DNA of 64,000 nt from Dermacentor variabilis (GCF_050947875.1 NC_134571.1:225008024-225072023), one strand, 5' to 3'. Counted from the stretch's first letter, positions 33,317-44,985 are shown. Notes: a model not told the origin generated them from the letters alone. Program-made: numbers and translations.

Positions 33317-35796
33317 CTGTCGCCTGTTCACACACAGCGCGTAACTTGCTGCATTCTAGTCGAGTGATAGAAACACCGCGCAACTTGCTGCAGTCCTGTC
33401 GCCTGGTCACTTAGAGCACCTAACATGCTGCACTCCTCTCACCTGCGCCATCACAGCACGAAAGTTGCTGCATTCCTGTCACTTGGGCACTCACATCTCG
33501 TAACTTGCTGCATTCCTTTCGACTAATCACTCACAGTACTCAACTTGCTGCATTCTTTTCACCTGGGCCATTACTACGCGAAACATGCGGCATTCGTGTC
33601 GCCTGGCCACTCACAACGCGTAACTTTCGGAATTCTTGTCACCTGGTCACTCACAGTGCGCACTTTGCTGCATTCCTGTTGCCTGGCCAGCCAGAGCGCC
33701 TAAATTGCTGCATTCCTGTCGCTTGGTCACTCACAGCACATTACTTGCTGCACTCCTATCGCCTGGTCACCCAGAGTAACCTGCTGCATTTCTGTCGCTC
33801 ATTCTCTCAGAGTGCGCAACTTGCTTTAGTCCTGTCGCCTGGTTCCTCACCGCTCGTAACTTGCTGCAACGCAGTCGCGTGATCGCTGACAGTACGTAAC
33901 AGCTGCAATCCTGTCGCCTGATCGCTGAAAGAACATATCTTGCTACATTCCTGTCGCCTGGTCACTCACGTAATTTGCTGCACTCATTTCGCCTGGTCAC
34001 CGACAGTGCGTAACTTGTTGCTCCGGTCGCCTGGTGTAACTTGCCGTGGTCGCCGTGTAACTTGCTGCAATCTAGAACCCTGATCGCTGACTGTACGTAA
34101 CTTGCTGCATTCCTGTTGCCTTGTAAATCACAGCGCTTAACTTGCTGCAGTCATGTTGCCCGGTCACACACAGTGTGTAACTTGCTGCAATCCTGTCTCT
34201 TAGTCACTCACAGCACATAACTTGCTGCAATCCTGTCGCCTGGCCACCCCAAACGTGTAACTTGCTGCAATCCAGTCGCCTGATCGTTCACCGTACTTAA
34301 CTTGGTGCAATCCAGTCGCCTGATCCCTGACAGCACGTAATTGCTGCATTCCTGTCGAGTGGTCACTCACAGTGCGTAACTTGTTGCATTCCTGTCACCT
34401 GGGTACTAACAGCAACTAAACTGCTGCAACCCTGTCGCCTGGTTGCTCACAGCACGTAACTTGTTGCAGTCATGTCACCTGGTCACTCACAGTGCGTAAC
34501 TTGCTGTAGTCATGTCGCGTGGTCACTCACAGAGCGTAACTGGTTGCATTCCAGTCGCCTAGGTACTAACAGCACATAACCTGCTGCAGTCCTGTTGTCT
34601 GCTTGTTCACAGCGCTTACCTTGCTGTAGTCCTGTCGCCTGGCAAATCGCAGCACGTAACCTGCTGCAGTCCTGTCGCCTGGTGTCTCACAGCGCGAACC
34701 TTGCATTATTCTTGTGGCCTGGTCCCTGAGAGTGTGTAAATTGGTGCATAACTGTCGCCTGGTCGCTCACAGTGCGTAAATTGTTGCAATCCTGTCACCT
34801 GGGCACTTACAGCTCCTAAATTGCTGCAGCCCTGTCACCTGGTTGCTCACAGCACGTACCCTTCTGCAGTAATGTCGCCTGGTCACTCACAGCGCGTAAC
34901 TTGTTTCATTGCAGTCGCCTGGACTCCAGTCAGCACGTCCCCTGCTTCAGTCCTGCCGCCTGGTTACTCACAGCGCGCACCCTGCTGCACTCCTGTCGCC
35001 TGGCCGCTACAGTGCGTAATTTGGTGCATTCCTGTTGCCTGGTCGCTCATAGGGCGTACCTTGCTGCCTTCCAGTTGCCTGATCGCTGACAGCGCGTAAC
35101 ATGCTGCATTACTGTCACCTAGTCACTGATAGCGCCTGGGCCATCACTGCGCGAAACATGCGGCATTTGTGTCGCCTGGACACTCACAGCGTGTAACTTC
35201 GGCATTCCTGTCGCCTGGTCACTGACAGCACGTTACTTGCTGCAATACTGTTGCCTGGTCTCTCACAGTGAGTAAATAACTGCAATCCTCTCGCCTTATC
35301 ACTAAAAATTGGGAAACTTGCTGCAATGACGTTCCGTGATTACTGGCAGTGCATAATTTGCTGAGTTCTTGTTGCCTGGCCACACACAGCGCGTAACTTG
35401 CTGCAATCCTGGCGCCTGGTCACTCAAAGCACGAAACTTGCTTCAATTCGGTTGCCTTGTCACTCACAGCGCGTAACTTGCTGCAATCCTGTCTCCTGGC
35501 CACTCACAGCACATACCTTCTGCATTTCCGTCTCCTGGACCCTCACAGCATGAAACTTATTGCACTCATATTGCCTGGTCACTCACAGCAAGTTACTTGC
35601 TGCAATCCTGTTGGTGGTCACGCACAGTGTATAACTTACTCCAATCCTGTCCCGTTGTCACTAACAGTGAGTAACTTGCTGCAATCCTATTCCCTGGTAA
35701 CTCTCAGTGCGTAATTTGGTGCATCCTGTCGCCAGGTCACTCACTGTGCGTAACATGCTGCATTCCTGACACGTAGTCACTCATAGCGCGCAAATT
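33317..35796. repeat. 40-bp satellite, block 5
   Basis: About 62 units. Marker variants (CATTCTTTTCACCTGGGCCAT, ACATGCGGCATT) recur near 41760, 50320, 57000 and 59940, showing shuffled higher-order blocks. Two places are shortened (34020-34080, with units of only part length). It ends at the L3 tail. Confidence 0.95.
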
Positions 35797-36213
35797 TTCA
35801 TTTCATTTCATTTCATTTATTAATACTGTCAGCCTCATTCAGGGGCTGTAACAGGAGTGGAAAGAAGAAAACGAATCTGAACAGTAAAATAAGTAGTACA
35901 GAACATATTGAAATCCATAGTTATACATTAGTTAAAGAAAAAGAAAATCATCTCGTTAAATGCACACATAAACAAAAACAATATTGCATCACTCAGAAAT
36001 CAGAACAGCAATCTTTATACAGCAGCAATCTGACCTAATCACCCTATGCTAGTGCCATAGATGAAGTTATCTGAGTGGCGTAGAAATTCAGCTAATGATG
36101 TCGACCGAACAGCAGAATCTGGAAGAGAGTTCCATCCCTACAAGTTCGGGGAAAATAACTTTGACGAAGATAGGTCCTCCTATCGAAACGTTGGCCAGCC
36201 TGTCTGAGGCACT

Positions 36214-38922
36214 TCATCCCTGTTTACAAACTTTATACCACAACTTGAAACAAGTATTTTTTATAGTCGGTAATGGGATAAACTTACTATGACGATGCCT
36301 TGCTGTTTCATTAGTTTTGATCTCAAAGTAATCTGATTCATTTATTTTGAGATAATCATTGATAATGAGGTAAAGAGTTTTTAGTCTTTCATATCTGGTC
36401 CTGGTTTCTAGCATAGGCAGTTGGGCTTGTTGGCAGAGTTCTGTTGAAGAATGGTTCCGGCGGTATTTATTAAAGATAAACCTTACAGGGAATCGCGGAA
36501 TCCTATCAAGCTTGTGACGATTAGTTGCTGTGTGAGGATCCCATATTACTTTAGCATATTCGATTATCGGTCTGACTAGGGTTTTGTAAGCGAGGCACTT
36601 TACATCCGGAGTAGCACTGTGCATAGTGCGTCGCAGGTACCATAGTGTTTTAAAAGCTTTGGAAATGACAATTTCAATGTGGGTATTCCATCGTAGATCT
36701 AATGTAAATGTTATGCCTAGGTATTTATACTGATCGACTCTTTCAAGCATATAACCGTTGATTTGATAATTGTAATCAAGAACAATTTTCTTTCTAGTTA
36801 CTGACATAAACACAGACTTTTTAAAGTTTAACTCCATCTGCCAGTCGTTACACCATTTCACTATTCTTTGCAGGTTTAAATTTAATTTCATGTGATCATC
36901 AACTGTATTTGCGGTACTGTACATCACACAGTCGTCTGCAAAAAGTCTTAATGGAACATCAATGTTACTTTGTAAATCATTAATAAAGATCAAAAATAGG
37001 AGTGGGCCTAAGACGCTACCTTGCGGTACACCAGAAGCAACGGGAAGTATGTTGGATTGACAACCTCTAACAGTTACACACTGTTCACAGGAGGATATAT
37101 ACGCAGACAACCATTGTGTGAGTGTTTTATTTTTAAAGACCGTATTAATCTTATATAACAATTTTCGGTGCGAAACTTTATCAAATGCTTTTGCAAAGTC
37201 AAGGTAGATAATGTCTGTTTGACCACGTGAGCTTATTGTTTTTGCGAGGTCATAAACTATTTCTATCAGTTGGGTAATCGTGGACAGTCCCTTTCGAAAG
37301 CCATGCTGACGATAATACAGGATATCATGCTGGTCGAGATAGCCGAGTAGGTGTTTGGATATGATGTGTTCAAGTAACTTCGAAACTGTACTAGTGAGCA
37401 AGATCGGGCGATAATTACTAACAGAGTTATTTCCGCTTTTATGAACCGGTATAACTTTTGCTCGCTTCCAATCAGTTGGAAAGCATCCGCTACTAAATGA
37501 CGATTGAAAAATTTTGGACAAGTATTTAGATACCCATTCAGCGTATCTATATAAAAACACATTAGGGATACGATCTGGACCTTGGCTTTTCTTAATGTCA
37601 ATATGTAATAGCAGATTTAGAACACCTTGCTCGTCAATCTGTAAATCAGTAATAGCAGGCCTTTCAGTTTCAACATTAAAAGGAGGCAGTATACCATTAT
37701 CACGTATGTAAACAGATGAAAAATATAGATTAAAATCTTCGGCACGCTTATGGGCGTTCTCCTCGGTCTGAGCAGGGTGCAGAACTTTAGATGGATTTAT
37801 ACAGCGCCAGAATTTGCCAGGTGACTCGCGAAGAAATTTTATGAGCGTCACAATATAGAATCTCGCTTTTGATTCCTTAAGAAGTCTCTTTAAATCCTGA
37901 CTCATACGGCGAATACATAGTTTATTTTCGGGGTTTGGGTTGGGTGAGTACGCCTTACGTTTGCGTTTAAGTCTTCGTTTGAGATGAAGTATATCTCTAG
38001 TTATCCAGGGGTTCTTTTTATTCGTGCGCTTAGTTTTCGTAGGAATAAAGTGATTAAGGCACCGTTCTGCTAATTCAGAAAAGAATTCCCATAGTTGGTC
38101 CGTGCTAGCACCTAAGTCATACAGCTGCATAAAATCTGAATATGAATAATCAAGACAGTCTATCACAGCAGCGTCATCAGCGTCATGAAAATTAAAGAAA
38201 CTTTTTTTGGACGAAGTACTTATGACATCTGGTGATGCCTTTAATGACAACAAAACCATCCTGTGATCTGACAAGCCCTCCAGTGTTTCACATTCGCAGA
38301 CAGAACTTCGTATTCGTTCCGAAACAAAAATTAAATCAAGTATGGATGACGTTGTAGGACATATCCTTGTGTAATCAGACACAACTTGACCTAAATTATG
38401 ACAAAAAGCCAGTTCAAGTAACTGCTCACAACTAGGCACTTCTCGTGTTCCAGGTAATTGCCAACACCAGTCAATGCCGGGTAGGTTGAAATCTCCAAGT
38501 AACAATGTCCTACTATTCTGAGGCAGGTAAGTGTCCATAAATGTTCGTAGATTTACCAGGACGTCCAACGGAGCATTTGGAGCCCTGTAAACACCGCCAA
38601 TGAAGACTGTTTGTGTATCTAATTTTAACTTGATCCATAGCGCTTCTACGCCATTCACATCTGGAAGTACAGAAAATGCTATGTTGTCTTTGATAATTAA
38701 CGCAACTCCGCCCCCTCTGTCTTCTCGATCCCTTCTTACTATTTTGTAGTTAGGAGGGGTGACTTCAGTGTCGAGTACATACTTGTGCAGCCAAGTTTCG
38801 GTGACTACTATTAGGTGAGGTTCATGTTCTATGATTTGGCTTTCTAATTCGACAAGTTTATTTAATATGCTTCTGGCATTCACATTTATCACTTTGAACG
38901 GTGTTGACCCTTTATTCCTGCG
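36214..38922 (-). CDS. L3 ORF2: intact APE endonuclease and reverse transcriptase
   Basis: This uninterrupted frame of about 900 codons follows the ORF1 TGA without a shift; no ATG precedes the endonuclease core (the GTG at plus 38890-38892 is a nominal start). APE: NVNARSILNK, VTETWL, DRGGGVALI, VYRAPNAP, LLGDFNLPGIDW and LSDHRMVL, all with the catalytic residues. Linker, then [57 protein letters not shown] and YKYLGITF. There is no RNase H, as in CR1-like LINEs. The enzyme would nick DNA and copy the RNA in the nucleus. Length and motifs look complete, so this is the best candidate for an active RT in the window; how it is started is the open question. Confidence 0.92.
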   Translation of the reverse strand, partial: RRNKGSTPFKVINVNARSILNKLVELESQIIEHEPHLIVVTETWLHKYVLDTEVTPPNYKIVRRDREDRGGGVALIIKDNIAFSVLPDVNGVEALWIKLKLDTQTVFIGGVYRAPNAPLDVLVNLRTFMDTYLPQNSRTLLLGDFNLPGIDWCWQLPGTREVPSCEQLLELAFCHNLGQVVSDYTRICPTTSSILDLIFVSERIRSSVCECETLEGLSDHRMVLLSLKASPDVISTSSKKSFFNFHDADDAAVIDCLDYSYSDFMQLYDLGASTDQLWEFFSELAERCLNHFIPTKTKRTNKKNPWITRDILHLKRRLKRKRKAYSPNPNPENKLCIRRMSQDLKRLLKESKARFYIVTLIKFLRESPGKFWRCINPSKVLHPAQTEENAHKRAEDFNLYFSSVYIRDNGILPPFNVETERPAITDLQIDEQGVLNLLLHIDIKKSQGPDRIPNVFLYRYAEWVSKYLSKIFQSSFSSGCFPTDWKRAKVIPVHKSGNNSVSNYRPILLTSTVSKLLEHIISKHLLGYLDQHDILYYRQHGFRKGLSTITQLIEIVYDLAKTISSRGQTDIIYLDFAKAFDKVSHRKLLYKINTVFKNKTLTQWLSAYISSCEQCVTVRGCQSNILPVASGVPQGSVLGPLLFLIFINDLQSNIDVPLRLFADDCVMYSTANTVDDHMKLNLNLQRIVKWCNDWQMELNFKKSVFMSVTRKKIVLDYNYQINGYMLERVDQYKYLGITFTLDLRWNTHIEIVISKAFKTLWYLRRTMHSATPDVKCLAYKTLVRPIIEYAKVIWDPHTATNRHKLDRIPRFPVRFIFNKYRRNHSSTELCQQAQLPMLETRTRYERLKTLYLIINDYLKINESDYFEIKTNETARHRHSKFIPLPTIKNTCFKLWYKVCKQG

Positions 38923-40016
38923 TCAATTGCCACTCCTAGAAGGGGTGTGGCATTTGTACCTTTGTTTCATAGTTTCGTCCCAGGCGTAAAGGATTTTGTT
39001 CACCTTCATCTTATCGAATAACATCGTTACCTTGGCCCCGTTTTTCCTTTCGTGAACAGTGGTTCTCTAGAGTTTTTTCCGAATATCATGCACTCTTTTA
39101 GAATAGTCCTGTGAAATGCTTATTTTCCGTCCTTTAAGCTTGTAGCAATTATTCATAATCTTCGTTTTTTCCCTAAAATAACCAATCCTAAGGATAACTG
39201 GACGATGCTTACCCGGATTCACCTTACCAAGACGGTGTATTCTCTCAATGGTACTTAGCTTCTCTACGAGTTTTGCCTCAAAAACATCGTCGTTTACTTT
39301 TCTCAGCAATGTTTCTTCGTTTTCATTCTCTTCTTCCAGTATACCTCTCACAATCAGGTTGCTACGCCGGGATTGATTTTCCAAGCCATCCACTTGTTTA
39401 GCTAGTGCAGCGATCTCCGCCTGACAATCACTCATAGTAGCCTCAATATTTGATAGCCTTATTTGGGATTTCTCTAGGACCACGAGTTTTGCTTAGATGG
39501 AATCGAGTCGTGTTTCATTTTCACTATACCTGCCTCAGACGAACTTTGTTTTTATTGAATTTGAGTAACTTTATCCAAAATATCTTTTTGGGCTTGTAGA
39601 ATTTCATTTAGGGTGGCTTCAGAAACAGGACCCGGGTTTTCCTCTACATCTCCTGAAAGCTTAAGTAGTATGCATGCCATTGAAAAACAGTCGCAGACAC
39701 AATCAAGCAGCACTCGTGGACACGGCAGCACAACTAGACAAAGGTAATCACCACGAAAACCGTATCTTTTTGCACTAACCTGCACATACAAAGGTACTTC
39801 AGGTGACATCGTCACGGCAGGGCCGCCGTGTCCACTGATGAGCGTAGGTCTCGGTAGCAGATTTATAGCTGGCAGGCTCGGTGACGTATCACGATGGTGT
39901 GACGTCACTGTGCTCATCGATGGTGCGCAGAGGTCGCTTTCCACGAGGCGATGATCAGTCATATTTGGTGCACGGTGATGGGCGTCGGCGATAAATCCAG
40001 GAAGCTGCCACAGCAT
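38923..40016 (-). pseudogene. L3 leader-2A and ORF1, broken
   Basis: The leader frame is open from plus 40016 and includes ATG-SPEVPLYVQVS. After a Cys-rich and then Leu-rich stretch comes GDVEENPGP (plus 39627-39653), a 2A motif. The coiled-coil start follows, and a TAA at about 39541 with a shift by about 39490 interrupts it. The body (39483-39070) has LENQSRRSNLIVRGI, ERIHRLGKV and HRPVILRIG. TAG at plus 39067-39069 is in place of a likely Trp, and the C-terminus (KVTMLFDKMKVN) runs to TGA at plus 38923-38925. ORF2 follows in the same frame. Confidence 0.8.
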
Positions 40017-40206
40017 TTCGACGATCGGAGCCGGGGAATCGGAGCGCTACCCTCCAATGTCCCCCATAACCGGCGATGTGGCGGAGGCAAGTATCAGGAT
40101 CGACGCGCAAACCTGCACATACAAAGGTACTTCAGGTGACATCGTCACGGCAGGGCCGCCGTGTCCACTGACGTCCTGCGTTGACTTGACTGCCTTGACT
40201 GCGTTG
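39778..40206 (-). repeat. L3 5' monomers, 333-bp period
   Basis: A run from GTCAGTGGACACGGCGGCC through ATGTCACCTGAAGTACC to GTATGTGCAGGTT is present twice, ending at plus 39778 and plus 40111. The period, 333 bp, is a multiple of three, and the two copies share one frame. The copy next to ORF1 reads CAGGTTAGT at its end; the outer one reads CAGGTTTGC. A promoter role is inferred from monomer arrangement only. Confidence 0.85.
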
Positions 40207-42281
40207 AAATTGCTGCGTTCCAGTCGCCTGGTCACTAAGAGCACTTACCTTACATCAATCCATTCTGCATGTCACTAACAGCAGGTGCATTCCTGTCGCC
40301 AGGTCAATCACGGCACCTAATTTGCTGCATTCCTGTCGCCTAGCCGTCCACAGTAACTTGCTGCATTCCTGTCGCCAGGTCATTCACAGCGCGTAACTTG
40401 CTTCATTCTGTCGCCTATTTTCTCAGAGTGCGTAACTTGCTTCAGTCTTGTCGCCTGGTTGCTCGCCGCTCGTAACTTGCTGCGATCCAGTCGCGTGATC
40501 GCTGAAAGTACGTTACAGCTGCAATGCAGTCGCCGGATCGCTGAAAGCACATATCATGCTACATTCCTGTCGCCTGGTTATTCACAACACGTAACTTGCT
40601 GCAGTCATGTGGCGTGGTCACCCATAGTGCCTAACTTGTTGCATTCCGGTCGCCTGGGCAGTCACAGCAGACAACTTGCTGCAATCCTGTTGCCTGATCA
40701 GTCACAGTGCGTAACTTGCTGCAATCCTATTCCCTGGTTGCTCTCAGCGCGTAATTTGACGCAATCCTTTTCCCTGGTAGCTCTCAGCGCGTCATTTGCG
40801 GCGTCCTGTCGCCAGATCACTCACAGCGCGTAAAATTCTGCATTCCTGTCACGTAGTCACTCATAGCGCATAATTTGCTGCGTTGCAGTCGCCTGGTCAC
40901 TCAGACCATGCAACTTGCTTCCATCCTGTGGCCAGGTCACTCACAGCGCGTAACAACCTGCATTCCTGTCGCCTGGTTACTGACAGTGCGGAACTTGCTC
41001 CAATCCATTCATCTGGTAACTCACAGCGCCTAACTTGATCTAATTATGTCGTCTGGTCACCCGCAATGTGTAATTTGCTGCAACCCAGTCGCCTGATCGT
41101 TCACATTACGTAACTTGGTGCAATCGAGTCAACTGATCCCTGATCGCACTTGACTTGCTGCACTCCTGTCGCCTGGTCACTCACAGTGCGTAACTTGTTG
41201 CATTCCTGTCACCTGTGCACTTACAGCCCCTAAATTGCTGCAGCCCTGTCGCCTGGTTGCTCACAGCACGTACCTCGCTGTAGTCATGTCGCCTGGTCAC
41301 TCACAGTGCGTAACTTGCTTCATTGCAGTCGCCTGGACACTCAAAGCAAGTAACCTGCTGCAGTCCTGTCGCCTGGTTGTTCACAGCTTTTACCTTGCTG
41401 CATTCCTGTCGCCTGGACACTCACAGCACGTAACCTGCTGCAGTCCTGTCGCCTGCTTGCTCACAGCGCGCACCTTGCTGCATTCTTGTCGCGTCGTCAA
41501 GGACAGTGCGTAATTTGGCGCATTCCTGTCGCCCGGACGCTCACAGGGCGTAACTTGCTGCCTTCCAGTCACCTGACCGCAGACAACGCGTAACATGCTG
41601 CATCCCTGTCACCTAGTCACTTAGAGCACCTAACATGCTGCACTCCTGTCACCTGGGCCCTCACAGCACGAAAGTTGCTGCATTCCTGACCCTTGGGCAC
41701 TCACATCTCGTAACTTTCTGCATTCCTTTCGACTAATCGCTCACAGCACTAAACTTGCTGCATACTTGCGAAACATGCGGCATTTGTGTCGCCTGGCCAC
41801 TCATAGCGTGTAACTTTCGGCATTCCTGTCGCCTGGTCACTCACAGCACGTTACCTGCTCCAATCCTGTCGCCTGGTCTCTCACAGTGAGTAAATGGCTG
41901 CAATCCTGTTCCCTTGTCACTCAAAGTGCGAAACTTGCTGCAATGACATTCCGTGATTACTGACAGTGCGTAATTTGCTGAGTTCTTGTTGCCTGGCCAC
42001 ACACAGCGCGTAACTTGCTGCAGTCCTGGCGCCTGGTCACTCAAAGCACGAAACTTGCTTCAATTCGGTTGCCTTGTCACTCACAGCGCGTAACTTGTTG
42101 CAATCCTGGCGCCTGGCCACTCACAGCACATAACTTCTGCATTCCAGGCGCCTGGACCCTCACAGCATGAAACGTATTGCACTCTTATTGTCTGGTCACT
42201 CACAGCAAGTTACTTGCTGCAATCCTGTTGCTGGTCACGCACAGTGCATAACTTACTCCATTCCTGTCCCGTTGTCACTAA
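40207..42281. repeat. 40-bp satellite, block 6
   Basis: About 52 units with marker variants shared with blocks 5, 7 and 8. The run near 41590-41770 matches the run near 33410-33560. The Harbinger element interrupts it at GTTGTCACTAA / CAGTGTGTAAC. Confidence 0.95.
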
Positions 42282-42315
42282 TACCCCTGTTACACGGGCA
42301 CTTTAACGGCCGTTA
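42282..42315 (+). repeat. Harbinger left terminal inverted repeat
   Basis: It begins TACCCCTGTTACACGGGCAC and runs into AACGGCCGTTAA. It differs from the right end only by a one-base difference in length and one substitution after GGGCACTT. Confidence 0.9.
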
Positions 42316-42450
42316 AGGAAGACGGCAGTTGGCCTTAACGGCCGTTAGGCGGAGTTACACGACAGCGCGAGCGCCGTTGGAAATCCAACGGCGATTGACA
42401 TCAACGGAGCTCGCCGGTCTCCGTTGCGCCGCCGCTTCCGTCCGTTTCGT
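42300..42450. promoter_or_regulatory. Left subterminal AACGG/CCGTT cluster
   Basis: The pentamer AACGG or its complement CCGTT occurs repeatedly here, including two palindromic TTAACGGCCGTTA sites near 42302 and 42334 and further copies around 42371, 42388, 42403 and 42421. AACGG is the core of the animal Myb recognition site (YAACNG). A matching cluster lies at the right end (46670-46733). Confidence 0.6.
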
Positions 42451-42465
42451 CGTGAAGTAGACAAG

Positions 42466-44889
42466 ATGGCAGCCCCCAGCAGCAACGTGTCCCCGCTGCA
42501 GGTGAGCGCGCCGGCGCAAAAGCGCTTTGCTTGGACAGCGTCACTGACGCATTTGCTTATTAACCTGTGGCAAGGTAACCTGGCCGAACTGCGAGCGCAA
42601 AAGCACAATGCGCCCGTGTATGCGAGGATGACGGCGTTGTTTAACCAGCTCGCAAGCGAGGAATGTGGGCACGCTGTGTGCATCATAGTCAAGCAGATTA
42701 AACACAAGATGGAAAACTTGGCCCAGGCTCACAAGTAAGTTACCATGCATTTATTAGTGATTTTTAAGCCGACATATGTACGCCTTGTCAGGCATGTTTA
42801 ATAAAATCTGGCGCCCCGCACTGCCCGACGTTTGTTTCTGTACCATAGGCAACGTCGAATTTTCCTTGAAGTGGGCTCGAACGTGACTTTCTCGACTCTT
42901 TGGAGTCGAGAAAGTCACGACTTTGGAGTTGTAACGCTCATGCAGCATTGCGGGAATAGCAATGACATCTTAGCGTAGTACAATTCGTTTTGATATGTAG
43001 CCGTTTGCCGTAATCTAGGCATGGCCGGCGTAGCCTGACAGAATGTATTTGCACCGAGAAGTCTGTTCTATCAGCTACTCGAAATAAGGTCTTGACATGT
43101 GCAGTAGCTTTCCTGTAGCTTGCGATGCAGTGCAGCTAACAATCGCTAAAGTCGCACTATGAAAGCAGTAGTGTTCGCACTAAATGCAAAGAATACTGCT
43201 TTCTTGTTCTATTTGCAAATTCCATTAGCCACGAAAGAATAATACTATACTAATAAAATTATTTACATGCATTAATTTTTTAGTTGGAGTGGAGTGGCAC
43301 GTTCTAGGTCGTTTTTGACACAAAACACCAATGTACTGATCAAGAACCTGCCTTTTCAACGCAACCACTCAATTTATTATAGTTACACATATTTTCAGAG
43401 GCTGGGGTGTGGTGGTACTTGTGGTGGACTTGAAATGTTGTTATCTGACGAAGTCGTGCATATAGCAATGCAGGAAAAAGCACACTATGTCGTGCATATG
43501 GCATCAGCCCAAGTGATTGAAATTTACGTATTGAATAGAGCAGAAAGCGCTGACTGCATATCCTAATCAAGAATCTCACCCAAACTTATGTCTTGACATT
43601 GTCTATAGGCTAATAACTTGTATCTTGATTATCAGCTGATTTTGATCGAAGCCTATTGAGCTCGCATGATAATTCAACAGCTTTCTCCTTGTTGTTTACC
43701 ACTTTGCCTGCAGTTTTAACTTTCAGCACAAGGAGGTTCATTGTTCTTGGCAGTTTGTACTTGTGCAGAAAAAAAATCGTGTTCATCCCTTACGACATAA
43801 AGAAGTGACTCTTAGCTGTACTTTTTATTTCAGAGAGGCAAGCCCTGCTGGCACTGGGTCTGCTGCAACTCAGTGCCCATTCTACAAACGGCTTCACACC
43901 TTCCTGGGAAACCTGCCTATGAATGACAGAAGCCTGGTTCAAGAGAGCTTTCAGGTGCAACATTTGTTTATTTTGGTTGCATGCAAACACTAGAAATGGA
44001 CTGACACACTGAATCTTTTTTTTTGCCGGTCAGGTTTGTCGCTGGAGACAGTTGGGAGTAAAGTTAAGAGAATTTCATGTTACTGCATGTTAAAGCACAT
44101 GACATGAACACGAGGCATCATTGTGTGCCAGAGTACTAAAATGCACAGATAATTTTAATAAGCGTCAGTCTGTGTAGCTTCGAAATCATTGGTTAACATT
44201 TGCGACATAGCGGAAGGCACAATACTTCTTACTTTTCTTGGAGTTATGAAAATAGGGTGAGATAGGTAAGGCTGGTTATGTTACAAAAGGGTACCAGCGT
44301 ACGCCATGTGCTCTAGGGTGTACCAAAACTCTTTTAGAGAAAACAGCAACTATTGCATAAAATTCTAGTATATTGAAGTGTTTCTGCACGTTATGTGTAC
44401 CACTTCCACTCATCATGCAACGCTGTAATAATCACTTAGAAACAACATTCAGCGACCTTCTGTTCTTATTCTTTTCTTAAGCTGGACATGGTGGAGCGGC
44501 TGCCAGAGGATGCAGAGATTGTTGCCTCAAGACCGCCATCAGAAGCGCCGAGCAGTCCAGACACCGTAAATGTCGAGGCGTCGACCAGTCTGGCCTCGAC
44601 CAGTGAGGCATCGACAAGCCAGGCTTCAACACCTGCTGCATCATCCGAGAAAAATCACACGCGCAAAAGGCGACAGCCGACATCATCTATAGATAAAGTT
44701 GTGCTGCTTCTAGAAAGGCAGGAAAACCGTGCCGAAAAGATGGCGAAAAAAGAGTACAAGCTATCCAAAAAGACGGTCAGACTCCAGGAGGAGGCCAATG
44801 ACCTACACCGTGAGATGGTCACCATAATCCGCCAATACTTTGAAAGCCGGCAGGAGCGTCAACCTGACTGCCCAGACAGCCCTGAATAA
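42466..44889 (+). CDS. Harbinger Myb/SANT-like DNA-binding protein, three exons
   Basis: I predict exons 42466-42734, 43834-43954 and 44482-44889. ATG at 42466 has a strong context (AAGATGG). Donor 1 is CACAA|GTAAGT and acceptor 1 TTTATTTCAG; donor 2 is CAG|GTGCAA and acceptor 2 CTTTTCTTAAG. Lengths 269, 121 and 408 add up to 266 codons with phases that fit, giving 265 residues. The N-terminal part (RFAWTASLTHLLINLW, APVYARMTALFNQL, VKQIKHKMENL, then CPFYKRLHTFLG) is a Myb/SANT-like (trihelix-type) domain. A Ser/Thr/Ala-rich linker and a basic coiled coil (LLLERQENRAEKMAKK) follow. In Harbinger elements the Myb-like partner binds element ends and brings in the transposase. AATAAA overlaps the stop codon. 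Confidence 0.85.
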
Positions 44890-44985
44890 AGACCCGTGTA
44901 CACACATGCTCCAAAAATTTCCCAGTCTTTCACGTTCTGTTCATTGTTCACAATTGCATGCCTAAAACAAAGCTTTTCGAAGTAG

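Larger units (their letters stand above)
35797..40206 (-). mobile_element. L3: CR1-like LINE with 2A, 5' monomers and intact ORF2
   Basis: Read from 40206 to 35797. The 3' tail is a five-base repeat (GAAAT class, plus 35797-35818). AAATT occurs on both sides (35792-35796 and 40207-40211) and restores normal satellite phase, so it is the likely 5-bp target duplication. The 5' region has one full 333-bp monomer (39778-40110) and 96 bp of a second. ORF1 is broken by at least two stops and a shift; ORF2 is uninterrupted. Confidence 0.92.
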
